Shown: piece after piece, positions 7,061-18,829 of the stretch | Layout: the number at the start of each line of letters is the position of its first letter | How positions within the stretch are numbered: the stretch's first letter is position 1 | Made by a program: the position numbers and the translations under genes | Notes under the pieces: model-generated | Database searches by the model: none | Seen by the model: the letters and a program-made list of their open reading frames with translations, nothing else | Told to the model about the DNA's origin: nothing | Source of the DNA: Hyphomicrobiales bacterium | GTDB taxonomy: Bacteria; Pseudomonadota; Alphaproteobacteria; Rhizobiales; Aestuariivirgaceae | DNA: 33,351 nt | Direction: 5' to 3' | Assembly: GCA_025359215.1 (NCBI GenBank) | Contig: JANYHE010000143.1 | Coordinates: 1-33,351 of the forward strand

Positions 7061-7558
7061 TTAAGCTGCAGCGCTCCGGAAAGTTAAAGCTACGCCATTC
7101 ATGCAAAAGCGTTTTCCGGTGGGCTTTGGCCCATCGTCGAAAACATGACCGAGGTGACCATCACAACGGCGACAGATAACTGCCGTTCTCTCATAACCCA
7201 AAGACATATCGGTTTTTGTCACTATGGCATGGTCCAGCGCCCGCCAGAAACTTGGCCACCCTGTGCCGCTGTCAAATTTTGTGGTTGACGAGAACAGGGG
7301 CAGCGCACAACCCGCGCAGGCGAAGATTCCTGATCTCGTTTCGTGGAGCAGCAGGCTGGTAAACGAATGCTCCGTACCGTCATGGCGCAATACTTGAAAC
7401 TGTTGAGGCGTGAGTCGTTTTTTCCATTCGGCATCTGTCAAACTGAGTTTCTTCAGGGTTGTTGCACCTGCTGTATTTTGGTCAATAAAGCCTGAAGCAA
7501 GCAATGATAATACGGAGAATGAAAGACTAGACTTCATTAAACTGCGGCGCGTTTGCAT
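7061..7558 (-). CDS. msrB: Peptide methionine-R-sulfoxide reductase MsrB, second copy, exported
   Basis: A 165-residue protein starting at the ATG at 7558, with AAGGGG about 9 bases upstream. The N-terminus MQTRRSLMKSSLSFSVLSLL looks like a twin-arginine signal (TRRSLMK). The domain has zinc cysteines C81, C84, C129 and C132 and catalytic C152 in RFCMNG. As in the other copy, the classical resolving position is Thr (T99 in DSGTGWPSF). It is the first gene of a likely msrB-msrA pair that would repair both methionine sulfoxide isomers outside the cytoplasm. It diverges from the ABC exporter across 281 bases. The two MsrB copies differ a good deal outside the core motifs, so they are not a recent duplication. 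Confidence 0.92.
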   Translation of the reverse strand: MQTRRSLMKSSLSFSVLSLLASGFIDQNTAGATTLKKLSLTDAEWKKRLTPQQFQVLRHDGTEHSFTSLLLHETRSGIFACAGCALPLFSSTTKFDSGTGWPSFWRALDHAIVTKTDMSLGYERTAVICRRCDGHLGHVFDDGPKPTGKRFCMNGVALTFRSAAA

Positions 7559-7738
7559 TTTAGATTTCCCCTTGCGTTGATAAAGCCCGAATTCATTTTC
7601 TTGTTAGTTCTCTCTTCGCGGCAAGAAGGTGGAATGTAAAATCACCCATGTTCAATTTATTGTTATGATTGACCGAGCTCGAGCCAAAATTATTGTGGCA
7701 CCGCTGCATTGTCACCGAAACAGACGAACAAACGCGCT

Positions 7739-7767
7739 TTGACGGCGCACCCGGAACCGCTTATACT
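7739..7767 (+). promoter_or_regulatory. Promoter of the ABC exporter gene
   Basis: TTGACG at 7739-7744 and TATACT at 7762-7767 are separated by 17 bases, a near-consensus sigma-70-type promoter. Transcription would begin near 7774, giving a leader of about 65 bases. It lies in the 281-base divergent region 7559-7839, where I found no clear promoter for the msrB-msrA pair on the other strand and no gene. Confidence 0.6.
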
Positions 7768-7839
7768 GTTGGGCTATCCTGCTTCGTGCCGGATGGTGCC
7801 GCCTCAGCGCCGGTTTAAGCGCCCGCACCGGAGCTTTCG

Positions 7840-9723
7840 ATGTTAACTTGGTTTTATAAACGGCTTGAAGGCCTGATTGATTCATTCCCCGATGAAACGC
7901 CGCGAATGCCGGCCACCACCACATGGGGTTTCATTCGGTTTTATGCCAAACCATTTTATCCGTTGCTGATTGTTGGCTTCATTTTATCGGTCGCCATTGC
8001 CATCATTGAAGTGCGGGTGTTCTCATTCCTTGGCACCATCGTGGATACGTTAAGCAGCGCCACGCCCGAAACATTTTGGCCAGAGCATAAATGGCAGTTG
8101 CTGTTTTTCGGCGCGCTTTCGCTGGTGGTTATGCCATTCCTGAATTTCATTGCCGATGCCAATGAAAACCAAGGCCTGCGCGGCAATTTTGCCATGCGCA
8201 TTCGCTGGTTGGCGCATCGTTATATGCTGCGTCAATCAATGGAATTTTTCTACAATGAATTTGCTGGTCGTGTTTCCACCAAAGTCATGCAAGCGGCTTT
8301 AGGCGTGCGCGATGTGGTGATGAAACTCACGCAGGTGATTTCATGGGTGGTAGTATTTTTCGCCAGCGCATTCGTGTCTTTCGCATCCAATGATTGGCGG
8401 CTCACCCTGCCGCTGATCGGTTGGCTGGTCGGATATTTTTTCACCATGCGCCACTTCGTGCCGCGCATGGGCCGCATGTCGCAAACCCAAGCCGATATGC
8501 GCTCGCTCGTCACAGGCCGCATTGTGGACACTTACACCAACATGCCCACAGTGAAACTTTTCGCCCACACCTCGCGCGAAGATCATTATGCCAAAGAAGG
8601 TTTGGTGTGGATGTTGAACAGTGTCTATGCCTCCATGCGCGTTTCCACCAGCATGAATGCAGCGCTTAACACTCTGAATGGCGCGGTGCTCACCGCTACT
8701 GCGGCCATGGCAATCTATCTGTGGTCTGCTCACGCCATCACTGTGGGAGCGATCGCATTTTCAGTAGGTCTGGTTTACCGCATGCAAGGCATGGCGCATT
8801 GGATGTTGTGGGAAATCGCCGGCCTGTTTGAAGATTTCGGCGTGGTGCGTGATGGCGTGGACACGATCGCACGGCAACACGCCGTGGTTGATGTGCCAGG
8901 CGCTAAACCCTTGCTGGTCACCAAAGGAGCCATCACGTTTGACAGCGTGAATTTCAATTATGGCAAAGCGCCGAGTGATGATCAAAACCAGATCATCGAT
9001 GGTCTATCCCTCACCATTAAGCCGGGTGAAAAAGTGGGTTTGGTTGGCAGGTCTGGCGCAGGCAAATCCACCATCGCCAATTTGCTGCTGCGCTTTTATG
9101 ATGTGGGTTCCGGCTCCATCATCATCGATGGCCAAAACATTGCCAATGTCAGCCAAGAAACTTTGCGCGGTTCCATCGGCGTGGTGACACAAGACACCTC
9201 ACTGCTCCACCGATCAGTGACGGATAACATCCGCTATGGCAGGCCCGACGCAACGCTAGATGAAATCAAAGCTGCTGCCAGCAAAGCCCACGCCGATGAA
9301 TTCATCGCAAATTTGGTTGATCCCAATGGCCGCAAAGGCTTTGAAGCCCATGTAGGCGAGCGCGGCGTGAAGCTTTCCGGCGGCCAGCGCCAGCGTGTGG
9401 CCATTGCCAGAGTGCTTCTGAAAAATGCGCCTATCCTGATTTTGGATGAAGCCACCAGTGCATTGGACAGCGAAGTTGAAGCCGCCATCCAAGAAAATCT
9501 CTACACGCTGATGCAAGGCAAAACCGTCATCGCCGTTGCGCATCGATTAAGCACCATCGCCGCTATGGACAGATTGGTGGTTATGGACAAAGGCCGCGTT
9601 GTGGAAGAAGGCAGCCACAAGCAGCTGCTAGCCAAAAAAGGCGGGCTTTATGCAAGCTTGTGGAAACGGCAAAGTGGCGGGTTCTTGGTGCCGGAAGATA
9701 TTAAGAAAGAGGCGGCGGAGTGA
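7840..9723 (+). CDS. ABC exporter, fused membrane and ATPase domains (MsbA-like)
   Basis: A 627-residue half-transporter; GGAG lies 6 bases before the ATG at 7840. Residues from about 40 to 340 form the six-helix exporter membrane domain, and the ATPase follows. Walker A GRSGAGKST is at 404-411 and the signature LSGGQ at 512-516. Walker B ends in D536-E537 (ILILDEATSALD), and the switch region is AHRLST. All catalytic residues are present, so it should work as a homodimer at the inner membrane. Members of this fused exporter class move lipids, peptides, drugs or polysaccharide parts. The neighbours (Msr enzymes, an OmpA lipoprotein) do not reveal the substrate. The next gene starts 93 bases later and has its own ribosome binding site. 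Confidence 0.92.
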   Translation: MLTWFYKRLEGLIDSFPDETPRMPATTTWGFIRFYAKPFYPLLIVGFILSVAIAIIEVRVFSFLGTIVDTLSSATPETFWPEHKWQLLFFGALSLVVMPFLNFIADANENQGLRGNFAMRIRWLAHRYMLRQSMEFFYNEFAGRVSTKVMQAALGVRDVVMKLTQVISWVVVFFASAFVSFASNDWRLTLPLIGWLVGYFFTMRHFVPRMGRMSQTQADMRSLVTGRIVDTYTNMPTVKLFAHTSREDHYAKEGLVWMLNSVYASMRVSTSMNAALNTLNGAVLTATAAMAIYLWSAHAITVGAIAFSVGLVYRMQGMAHWMLWEIAGLFEDFGVVRDGVDTIARQHAVVDVPGAKPLLVTKGAITFDSVNFNYGKAPSDDQNQIIDGLSLTIKPGEKVGLVGRSGAGKSTIANLLLRFYDVGSGSIIIDGQNIANVSQETLRGSIGVVTQDTSLLHRSVTDNIRYGRPDATLDEIKAAASKAHADEFIANLVDPNGRKGFEAHVGERGVKLSGGQRQRVAIARVLLKNAPILILDEATSALDSEVEAAIQENLYTLMQGKTVIAVAHRLSTIAAMDRLVVMDKGRVVEEGSHKQLLAKKGGLYASLWKRQSGGFLVPEDIKKEAAE

Positions 9724-9748
9724 TTAGCATAGTCCCGCCCGCCCCAAA

Positions 9749-9765
9749 CTAACCCTTTCTTAACC
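9749..9765. promoter_or_regulatory. Candidate CtrA-type box before the OmpA lipoprotein gene
   Basis: CTAA-N7-TTAACC (9749-9765) differs at one base from the TTAA-N7-TTAA consensus of the alphaproteobacterial cell-cycle regulator CtrA. It ends 51 bases before the ATG at 9817, a suitable place for promoter control. A single site in an AT-rich spacer can arise by chance. Confidence 0.35.
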
Positions 9766-9816
9766 AAAATTCCGCCACATGGGGAAAGCAAATCCGCTTG
9801 CATTAAGGGGACCACA

Positions 9817-10476
9817 ATGAAACACGCCATCATATCAGCCACCGCATTGGCTTTTCTGCTCACAGCTTGCACCAGCAACCCGTTCACAGGCGAACAACAA
9901 GTTTCCAAAACAGCCATTGGCGCTGGAACCGGCGCCGTTCTCGGCGCAGCGGCAGGTGCGATCCTTGGCGCCACCACCAGTGTGGATGGTCGTAAAGCCG
10001 CACTTATTGGTGCAGGCCTTGGCGCTTTGGCTGGCGGCGGTGTGGGCGTTTATATGGATAATCAAGAAGCCAAATTGCGCCAGCGCTTGCAAAACACTGG
10101 CGTGTCTGTCACCCGTGTGGGTGATAGCATTGTGCTGAACATGCCCTCCAATATCACCTTCGATTCCAATCGCGCTGAACTGAAACCGCAGTTTTACAAC
10201 ACATTGAATTCCGTGGTCGAAGTGTTCCGAGAATATAAGCAAACCTTGATCAATGTGGTGGGCCACACTGACTCTACAGGCGATCCAGATTCAAATTATG
10301 ATCTTTCACGCCGCCGCGCCGCTGCAGTGGCACAATATATGTCATCGCAGCAGCTTGATCCAAACCGCTTCTCCGTCGAAGGACACGGCGAGCAGGATCC
10401 GATTGCATCGAACGCCACAACCTCCGGCAAGGCGCAGAATCGGCGCGTGGAAATCACCATTCTGCCTTTGACGTAA
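9817..10476 (+). CDS. OmpA-family outer membrane lipoprotein with glycine-zipper segment
   Basis: A 219-residue protein with AAGGGG 6 bases before the ATG. The signal peptide ends in a lipobox, LLTAC, so C18 should be lipidated. Residues about 31-77 are rich in Gly and Ala (GAGTGAVLGAAAGAILGA and a second block), a glycine-zipper region. The C-terminal part is an OmpA-type peptidoglycan-binding domain: ITFDSNRAELKP, VVGHTDSTGDPDSNYDLSRR, and GHGEQDPIASNAT...NRRVEI. The Asp and Arg positions that hold diaminopimelate in this family (TD..G, L..RRA) are present. It resembles YiaD-type proteins and probably ties the outer membrane to the cell wall. A strong terminator follows, so it is likely a single-gene unit. 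Confidence 0.9.
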   Translation: MKHAIISATALAFLLTACTSNPFTGEQQVSKTAIGAGTGAVLGAAAGAILGATTSVDGRKAALIGAGLGALAGGGVGVYMDNQEAKLRQRLQNTGVSVTRVGDSIVLNMPSNITFDSNRAELKPQFYNTLNSVVEVFREYKQTLINVVGHTDSTGDPDSNYDLSRRRAAAVAQYMSSQQLDPNRFSVEGHGEQDPIASNATTSGKAQNRRVEITILPLT

Positions 10477-10500
10477 GCGAACTAAAACATCATAACGCGG

Positions 10501-10531
10501 TGGCCGGAAGTTTTCCGGCCATTTTGTTTTT
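10501..10531 (+). terminator. Rho-independent terminator after the OmpA lipoprotein gene
   Basis: TGGCCGGAA and TTCCGGCCA form a perfect 9-bp stem with a three-base loop (10501-10521), followed directly by TTTTGTTTTT. It lies 25 bases after the stop codon and 12 bases before the prmA start. Confidence 0.88.
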
Positions 10532-10542
10532 GGGATGGTCTT

Positions 10543-11484
10543 ATGTCGATTGCGCGTTTCACTCTCACTTTTCCTGATCTCACACATCAAGCCGCCCATG
10601 ATTTTGCTGACCGCATTGAAAATGATTTTCAGCTGGATCCATTAGCCGTCACCATTAACGAAACTGATGAATCTAAAGCGCTGTGGGAAACGGTGGCGTG
10701 GTTTGAGTCGGAAGCTTTGGCAGAAGATGCCAGACAACATTTAGGCAAGCCTGAAGCGCTGATAGCCCCTGTGCCCGATGTTGATTGGGTGCGGCGCTCA
10801 TTGGAAGGCCTCGCTCCAGTCACCGCAGGTCGCTTTTTTCTGCACGGTTCGCATGATCGAAGCGTGCGCCGCAGCGGTGGTCATTCATTTGAAATTGATG
10901 CAGGCACTGCTTTTGGCACTGGCCATCACGGCACAACGGCGGGCTGCCTTTCAGCACTGGATGATATTCTAAAACGACACCACCCGCGTCATATTTTGGA
11001 TCTCGGTTGCGGCACGGGCGTGCTGGCCATCGCCGCTGCTCAAGCTTTGAAAACCAAAGCCTTGGCCACTGATATTGACGCTGAAGCCGTGCGCGTGACC
11101 ATTCGAAACGCTGAACTGAACGGTGTGCGCCCATTGCTGAACGCGGCAACTGCAGCAGGTTTGCACCACCCCGTTATTCGTCAAAGCGCACCGTTCGATT
11201 TGATTTTCGCCAATATCTTGGCAAGGCCGCTGGCAAATTTAGCACAAGGCCTATGCTCGATCCTGGCACCCGGTGGCCACATCATTCTGTCGGGCCTCAC
11301 GGCTGATCAGTTGCGATGGATCAGGGCCTGCTACACAACGCGGGGGCTTGTTCCAACCCGCACTATTCGCAACGAAAACTGGATCGCTTTGGTCATGGTC
11401 AACCCCAAACAAAAACGCCCCAGACACTTAAGTCCAGAGCGCTTTGGTGCCAGATCCACCGGACCCGGCTGGGAGGATGCTTAA
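10543..11484 (+). CDS. prmA: Ribosomal protein L11 methyltransferase PrmA
   Basis: A 313-residue protein. The SAM-binding motif I ILDLGCGTGVLAIAA is at about 151-165. The PrmA-specific segment EIDAGTAFGTGHHGTT lies before it at about 117-132, and DLIFANILARPL gives the motif IV region. PrmA trimethylates ribosomal protein L11 in the cytoplasm; it is usually not essential. The N-terminal part (1-90) corresponds to the substrate-recognition domain. It begins just after the terminator, so it needs its own promoter or read-through; I saw no strong promoter in the short space. It ends only 4 bases from the stop codon of the DUF1127 gene coming from the other strand. Confidence 0.92.
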   Translation: MSIARFTLTFPDLTHQAAHDFADRIENDFQLDPLAVTINETDESKALWETVAWFESEALAEDARQHLGKPEALIAPVPDVDWVRRSLEGLAPVTAGRFFLHGSHDRSVRRSGGHSFEIDAGTAFGTGHHGTTAGCLSALDDILKRHHPRHILDLGCGTGVLAIAAAQALKTKALATDIDAEAVRVTIRNAELNGVRPLLNAATAAGLHHPVIRQSAPFDLIFANILARPLANLAQGLCSILAPGGHIILSGLTADQLRWIRACYTTRGLVPTRTIRNENWIALVMVNPKQKRPRHLSPERFGARSTGPGWEDA

Positions 11485-11488
11485 TTTA

Positions 11489-11665
11489 TTAGTTGCCCCA
11501 AACGCGGGTGCTGATTTCGCTGCGTGTAACACCAATGTCAGACAACATGCGGTCATCAAGCTGCTTCAACTGGCGCACGGCGCGCGAACGTGAAAGATAA
11601 GACTTCACACGGCCCATTACGCCAACTGAGTTTAAGGTATCGCGGTTCATATTAATCGTTGTCAT
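11489..11665 (-). CDS. DUF1127 (YjiS-like) small arginine-rich protein
   Basis: A 58-residue reading frame from the ATG at 11665, with AAGGAG 8 bases upstream, a strong ribosome binding site. The C-terminal half, SRAVRQLKQLDDRMLSDIGV followed by TRSEI, is the DUF1127 signature (L..L.d..L.DIG..R.ei). Small DUF1127 proteins are abundant in alphaproteobacteria. Studied members affect RNA turnover, phosphate and carbon metabolism, or stress responses, through RNA or protein binding. The product has several Arg and Lys residues, no signal peptide and no membrane segment. It converges with prmA, with 4 bases between stop codons. A long AT-rich space lies upstream. Confidence 0.88.
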   Translation of the reverse strand: MTTINMNRDTLNSVGVMGRVKSYLSRSRAVRQLKQLDDRMLSDIGVTRSEISTRVWGN

Positions 11666-12143
11666 TTTATTTCTCCTTCTCTCAAATCGAACCCGAAGGG
11701 GCTCAAATCTTTGAGATTAAATGTCTTGTGCGGTGCACAATTTCGAACTGTAGATAGTCAGCAAAACTTCATTTTACCAGACGCAATGCAGAATGTAAGA
11801 TATGCAAATTTAGCATGTCTTAGAAGTGAACCAATTACAGATATCAATCCAAAGCTGAAAACCGAAATTAGCAGCCAAATATGTCAATATGTTAACAAAA
11901 ATTGACACATTTGGAACACACAACTTAAACCCAAAGCGCCACTTCTCCTTGGTTCACAGAGGTAAATAAAGAGTAAATTTCCGTTTTGCTATGCAAAATG
12001 AACGTATCAAATTGAAATATTTTGCCTAAAAAGTGTTCAAAAGCAGCAGATCCTTCCCGCACTGCAACAAGTCAAATCCAGTCGTAAGCTGTCTGAATTC
12101 CTGTTAGAAACGATCAATCCGATATCAGCATTTGGAATCACCC
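11666..12143. other. AT-rich divergent intergenic region
   Basis: This space of nearly 480 bases separates the DUF1127 gene (leftward) from the aminopeptidase gene (rightward). I see no convincing gene in it. It holds a possible leftward promoter at 11771-11798, the inverted repeat CTCAAA-TC-TTTGAG at 11702-11715, and the inverted repeat TGTCAAT-N12-ATTGACA at 11882-11907. The outer arms of the last one each contain TTGACA facing outwards, like a pair of diverging -35 boxes, although good -10 boxes are not evident. A small RNA here is possible but nothing proves it. Confidence 0.5.
11771..11798 (-). promoter_or_regulatory. Possible promoter of the DUF1127 gene
   Basis: Read on the minus strand, TTACAT (11798-11793) and TAAAAT (11776-11771) are separated by 16 bases. 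It would give a leader of about 100 bases. The match is moderate, in AT-rich DNA. Confidence 0.3.
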
Positions 12144-13931
12144 ATGAAATCTGCCGCGCCTAACACGCTTTCCCTTTTGCGCAATGAACTCAAAAAACAA
12201 AAGCTCACGGGCTTCATCGTTCCCCGCCAAGACGAGTTTCAAGGTGAGTATGTGGCAAGTTATGCCGAGCGCCTGAAATGGCTGACAGGCTTTGCCGGTT
12301 CTTGGGGAATGGCCATTGTGACACTTAAGAAGGCCGCCATTTTCGTTGATGGTCGCTACACCATCCAAGTGCGCGAACAGGTGGATGTGAAAACCATCAC
12401 GCCGCAGCATTTAATGGATGAGCCGCCAACCGCATGGATTGAAAAGAACCTCGGCAAAAATGATCGCCTCGGTTTTGATCCATGGCTCACCACGGCTAGC
12501 GAAGCAAAGCGCTTGGGCGAAGCCTGTGCCAAAGTGGGCGCAAAGCTCATTCCAGTCGCAAAAAATCTCATCGATAAAATCTGGTCAGATCAGCCCGCCC
12601 GCCCGCAAAACCCCCTATCCGTGCAGCCTTCGCAATTTGCTGGCCGCAGCAGTTTAGAAAAACTGGGCGATATGGCGGCAATTTTAGCCACAGGCAAAGT
12701 TGATGCAGCCGTGTTGGCTGAGCCCTCTTCAGTGTCGTGGTTGCTGAATTTGCGCGGAGCCGATGTGCCTTACACGCCCGTGGTGCTGGCCTATGCGATT
12801 ATTCACCGCAAGGGCAAGGCGGAGTTATTCATCGACGCAAAACGCCTGCCCGAAGATGTGCGCAGCGCACTTAAAACCACCGCCATCATTCGCAAACCTA
12901 CCGATCTGGAGTCATCGCTCAAAAAGCTGGGCGCCAAAAAATCATCGGTCATGATTGATGCAGGTTCTGCACCTGAAAAAATTCGCAGCACACTGGCAGC
13001 ATCGGGCGCAAAAATTATCGAAGGCACCGATCCTTGCACCATGCCAAAAGCACTGAAGAATAAAGTGGAGCAGCAAGGGGCCAGATCATCTCAATTGCGT
13101 GATGGCGTGGCATTGTCTCGATTCCTGCATTGGCTTTCGCTCGAAGGCCCCAAAGGAAAACTCACCGAAGATTCAGCGGCAGAAAAACTCAAAGCTTTCC
13201 GCAGTGAAACCGGTGTGTTGATGGACCTGTCCTTCAGCACCATTTCAGCATCCGGCCCCAACGCTGCAATTCCGCATTATCATGTGGACCCTGAAAACTG
13301 CCGGGCCATAAATAATAATGAAATTTATCTCATCGATTCTGGCGGTCAATATCAGGATGGCACCACCGATGTTACACGTACTGTTATTATTGGTCAGCCC
13401 ACGGATGAAATGCGTGACCGCTTCACCCGCGTGCTGAAAGGTATGATTGGCATTTCAACAATAGCATTTCCAAAAGGAACAACGGGAGCAAATATTGATG
13501 TTTTAGCGCGGGCCTCGCTTTGGAAAGCGGGATTGGATTATGACCATGGCACTGGCCATGGCGTTGGCTCTTATCTTTCCGTGCATGAAGGCCCTGCCCG
13601 CATCAGCAAAAACAACTACATCACATTGCAACCCGGCATGATCCTCTCCAATGAACCAGGTTTCTATAAGCGCGGTGAATATGGCATTCGCATCGAGAAT
13701 CTGTTGCTGGTGAAGGAGCCCTCAGAAATAGCAGGCGGCGAGCGCCCCATGCTATCATTTGAAACCCTCACACTTGCCCCAATTGATCGCACACTCATCG
13801 AAACTAAGTTGCTCACGCGCGATGAACTTCAATGGCTCGACACTTATCATGCCCGCGTGTTGAAAGAGGTGGGCAGTTTTATGGATGGAGCGGCATTGGA
13901 GTGGATGAAGAAGGCCTGTGCGCCGCTTTAA
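12144..13931 (+). CDS. pepP: Xaa-Pro aminopeptidase (aminopeptidase P, family M24B), long form
   Basis: A 595-residue protein from the ATG at 12144; a TTG four codons earlier is possible but less likely. It removes an N-terminal residue that precedes proline. Two creatinase-type N-terminal domains (about 10-300) precede the pita-bread catalytic domain. Metal ligands are visible: D398 and D409 (LIDSGGQYQDGTTD), the His of HEGPARIS after HGTGHGVGSY, and Glu residues in ILSNEPGFY and GIRIENLLLV. The length of about 600 residues and the three-domain plan match the cytosolic eukaryotic-type APP1 rather than the shorter E. coli PepP, so the symbol is used loosely. No signal peptide is visible. It ends 8 bases before an inverted repeat. 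Confidence 0.92.
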   Translation: MKSAAPNTLSLLRNELKKQKLTGFIVPRQDEFQGEYVASYAERLKWLTGFAGSWGMAIVTLKKAAIFVDGRYTIQVREQVDVKTITPQHLMDEPPTAWIEKNLGKNDRLGFDPWLTTASEAKRLGEACAKVGAKLIPVAKNLIDKIWSDQPARPQNPLSVQPSQFAGRSSLEKLGDMAAILATGKVDAAVLAEPSSVSWLLNLRGADVPYTPVVLAYAIIHRKGKAELFIDAKRLPEDVRSALKTTAIIRKPTDLESSLKKLGAKKSSVMIDAGSAPEKIRSTLAASGAKIIEGTDPCTMPKALKNKVEQQGARSSQLRDGVALSRFLHWLSLEGPKGKLTEDSAAEKLKAFRSETGVLMDLSFSTISASGPNAAIPHYHVDPENCRAINNNEIYLIDSGGQYQDGTTDVTRTVIIGQPTDEMRDRFTRVLKGMIGISTIAFPKGTTGANIDVLARASLWKAGLDYDHGTGHGVGSYLSVHEGPARISKNNYITLQPGMILSNEPGFYKRGEYGIRIENLLLVKEPSEIAGGERPMLSFETLTLAPIDRTLIETKLLTRDELQWLDTYHARVLKEVGSFMDGAALEWMKKACAPL

Positions 13932-13939
13932 AAAAGGGG

Positions 13940-14036
13940 CCTCATCCGGCCTTCGGCCACCTTCTCCAAAGGAGAAGGGCGAAATCTGACACCACCTTTC
14001 TCCTTTGGAGAAGGTGCCCTGAAGGGGCGGATGAGG
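13940..14036. repeat. Pair of inverted intergenic repeat units
   Basis: The unit at 13940-13979 begins CCTCATCCGGCC and contains the hairpin CCTTCTCC-AAAGGAGAAGG. A second copy at 13995-14036 lies on the opposite strand, ends GGATGAGG, and contains CCTTTGGAGAAGG. The two copies match along nearly their whole length when one is reversed, with a 15-base spacer. Together they can form one very long hairpin or several small ones. Such palindromic units are widely dispersed in alphaproteobacterial genomes. This one lies between the convergent ends of the aminopeptidase and azlD genes and may act as a terminator or RNA stabiliser for both. Confidence 0.82.
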
Positions 14037-14045
14037 TCCTTTCGA

Positions 14046-14347
14046 CTAATGCAGCACCATCCGAAAAACCACCACACTCACCACTCCCACTAAAATCGTC
14101 ACCAGCAACGGTAACCGAAAAAATGCAGCAAGGGCGGTGGCCACAGCGGCCAATGCTTCAGCCTTTCCTGTCATAAAAACTGTGGGTGTGATCACTGCCA
14201 TCAAAACGGCGGGTGGCACGGCATCAAGTGCCGCCTTCAAACGGCCTTTGACCACGACACCACGCATCAACATCAACCCAGAAATGCGCGATGCATAAGT
14301 GGCCAGCCCCATGCCGATAATGGCCAGCAATGTTGTGAGGTGAACGG

Positions 14348-14351
<4 letters not shown>
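14046..14351 (-). CDS. azlD: AzlD family small membrane subunit, branched-chain amino acid export
   Basis: A 101-residue protein with four hydrophobic segments, the usual size for AzlD. It contains TYASRISGLML and AVPPAVLMAVITP, both typical of the family. It pairs with AzlC in the inner membrane to export branched-chain amino acids (known from AzlCD of Bacillus and BrnFE of Corynebacterium). GGAGG lies 7 bases before the ATG at 14351, and the start overlaps the azlC stop by 4 bases (ATGA). It is the last gene of the recN-ligA-azlC-azlD series and ends next to the inverted repeat unit. Confidence 0.87.
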
Positions 14352-18773
<4,422 letters not shown>

Positions 18774-18829
18774 GAAAGCTTTATAGCCGAGAGTCGCACT
18801 TGCATGCGAGGGGGCAACAAATATTTTAC

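Noticed and set aside
4284-9723. The idea that the Msr enzymes, the MFS pump and the ABC exporter form one new stress system
   Set aside because: The genes lie in different orientations with separate control regions, each family is common alone, and nothing in the sequence ties their substrates together.
11711-11905. A 64-codon frame in the AT-rich spacer before the aminopeptidase
   Set aside because: It starts with TTG, has no ribosome binding site, and its composition looks like translated non-coding DNA.
18794-18809. TCGCA-N6-TGCGA inverted repeat between bamD and recN
   Set aside because: The arms are short, there is no T-run, and it does not match a LexA box; it may be chance.
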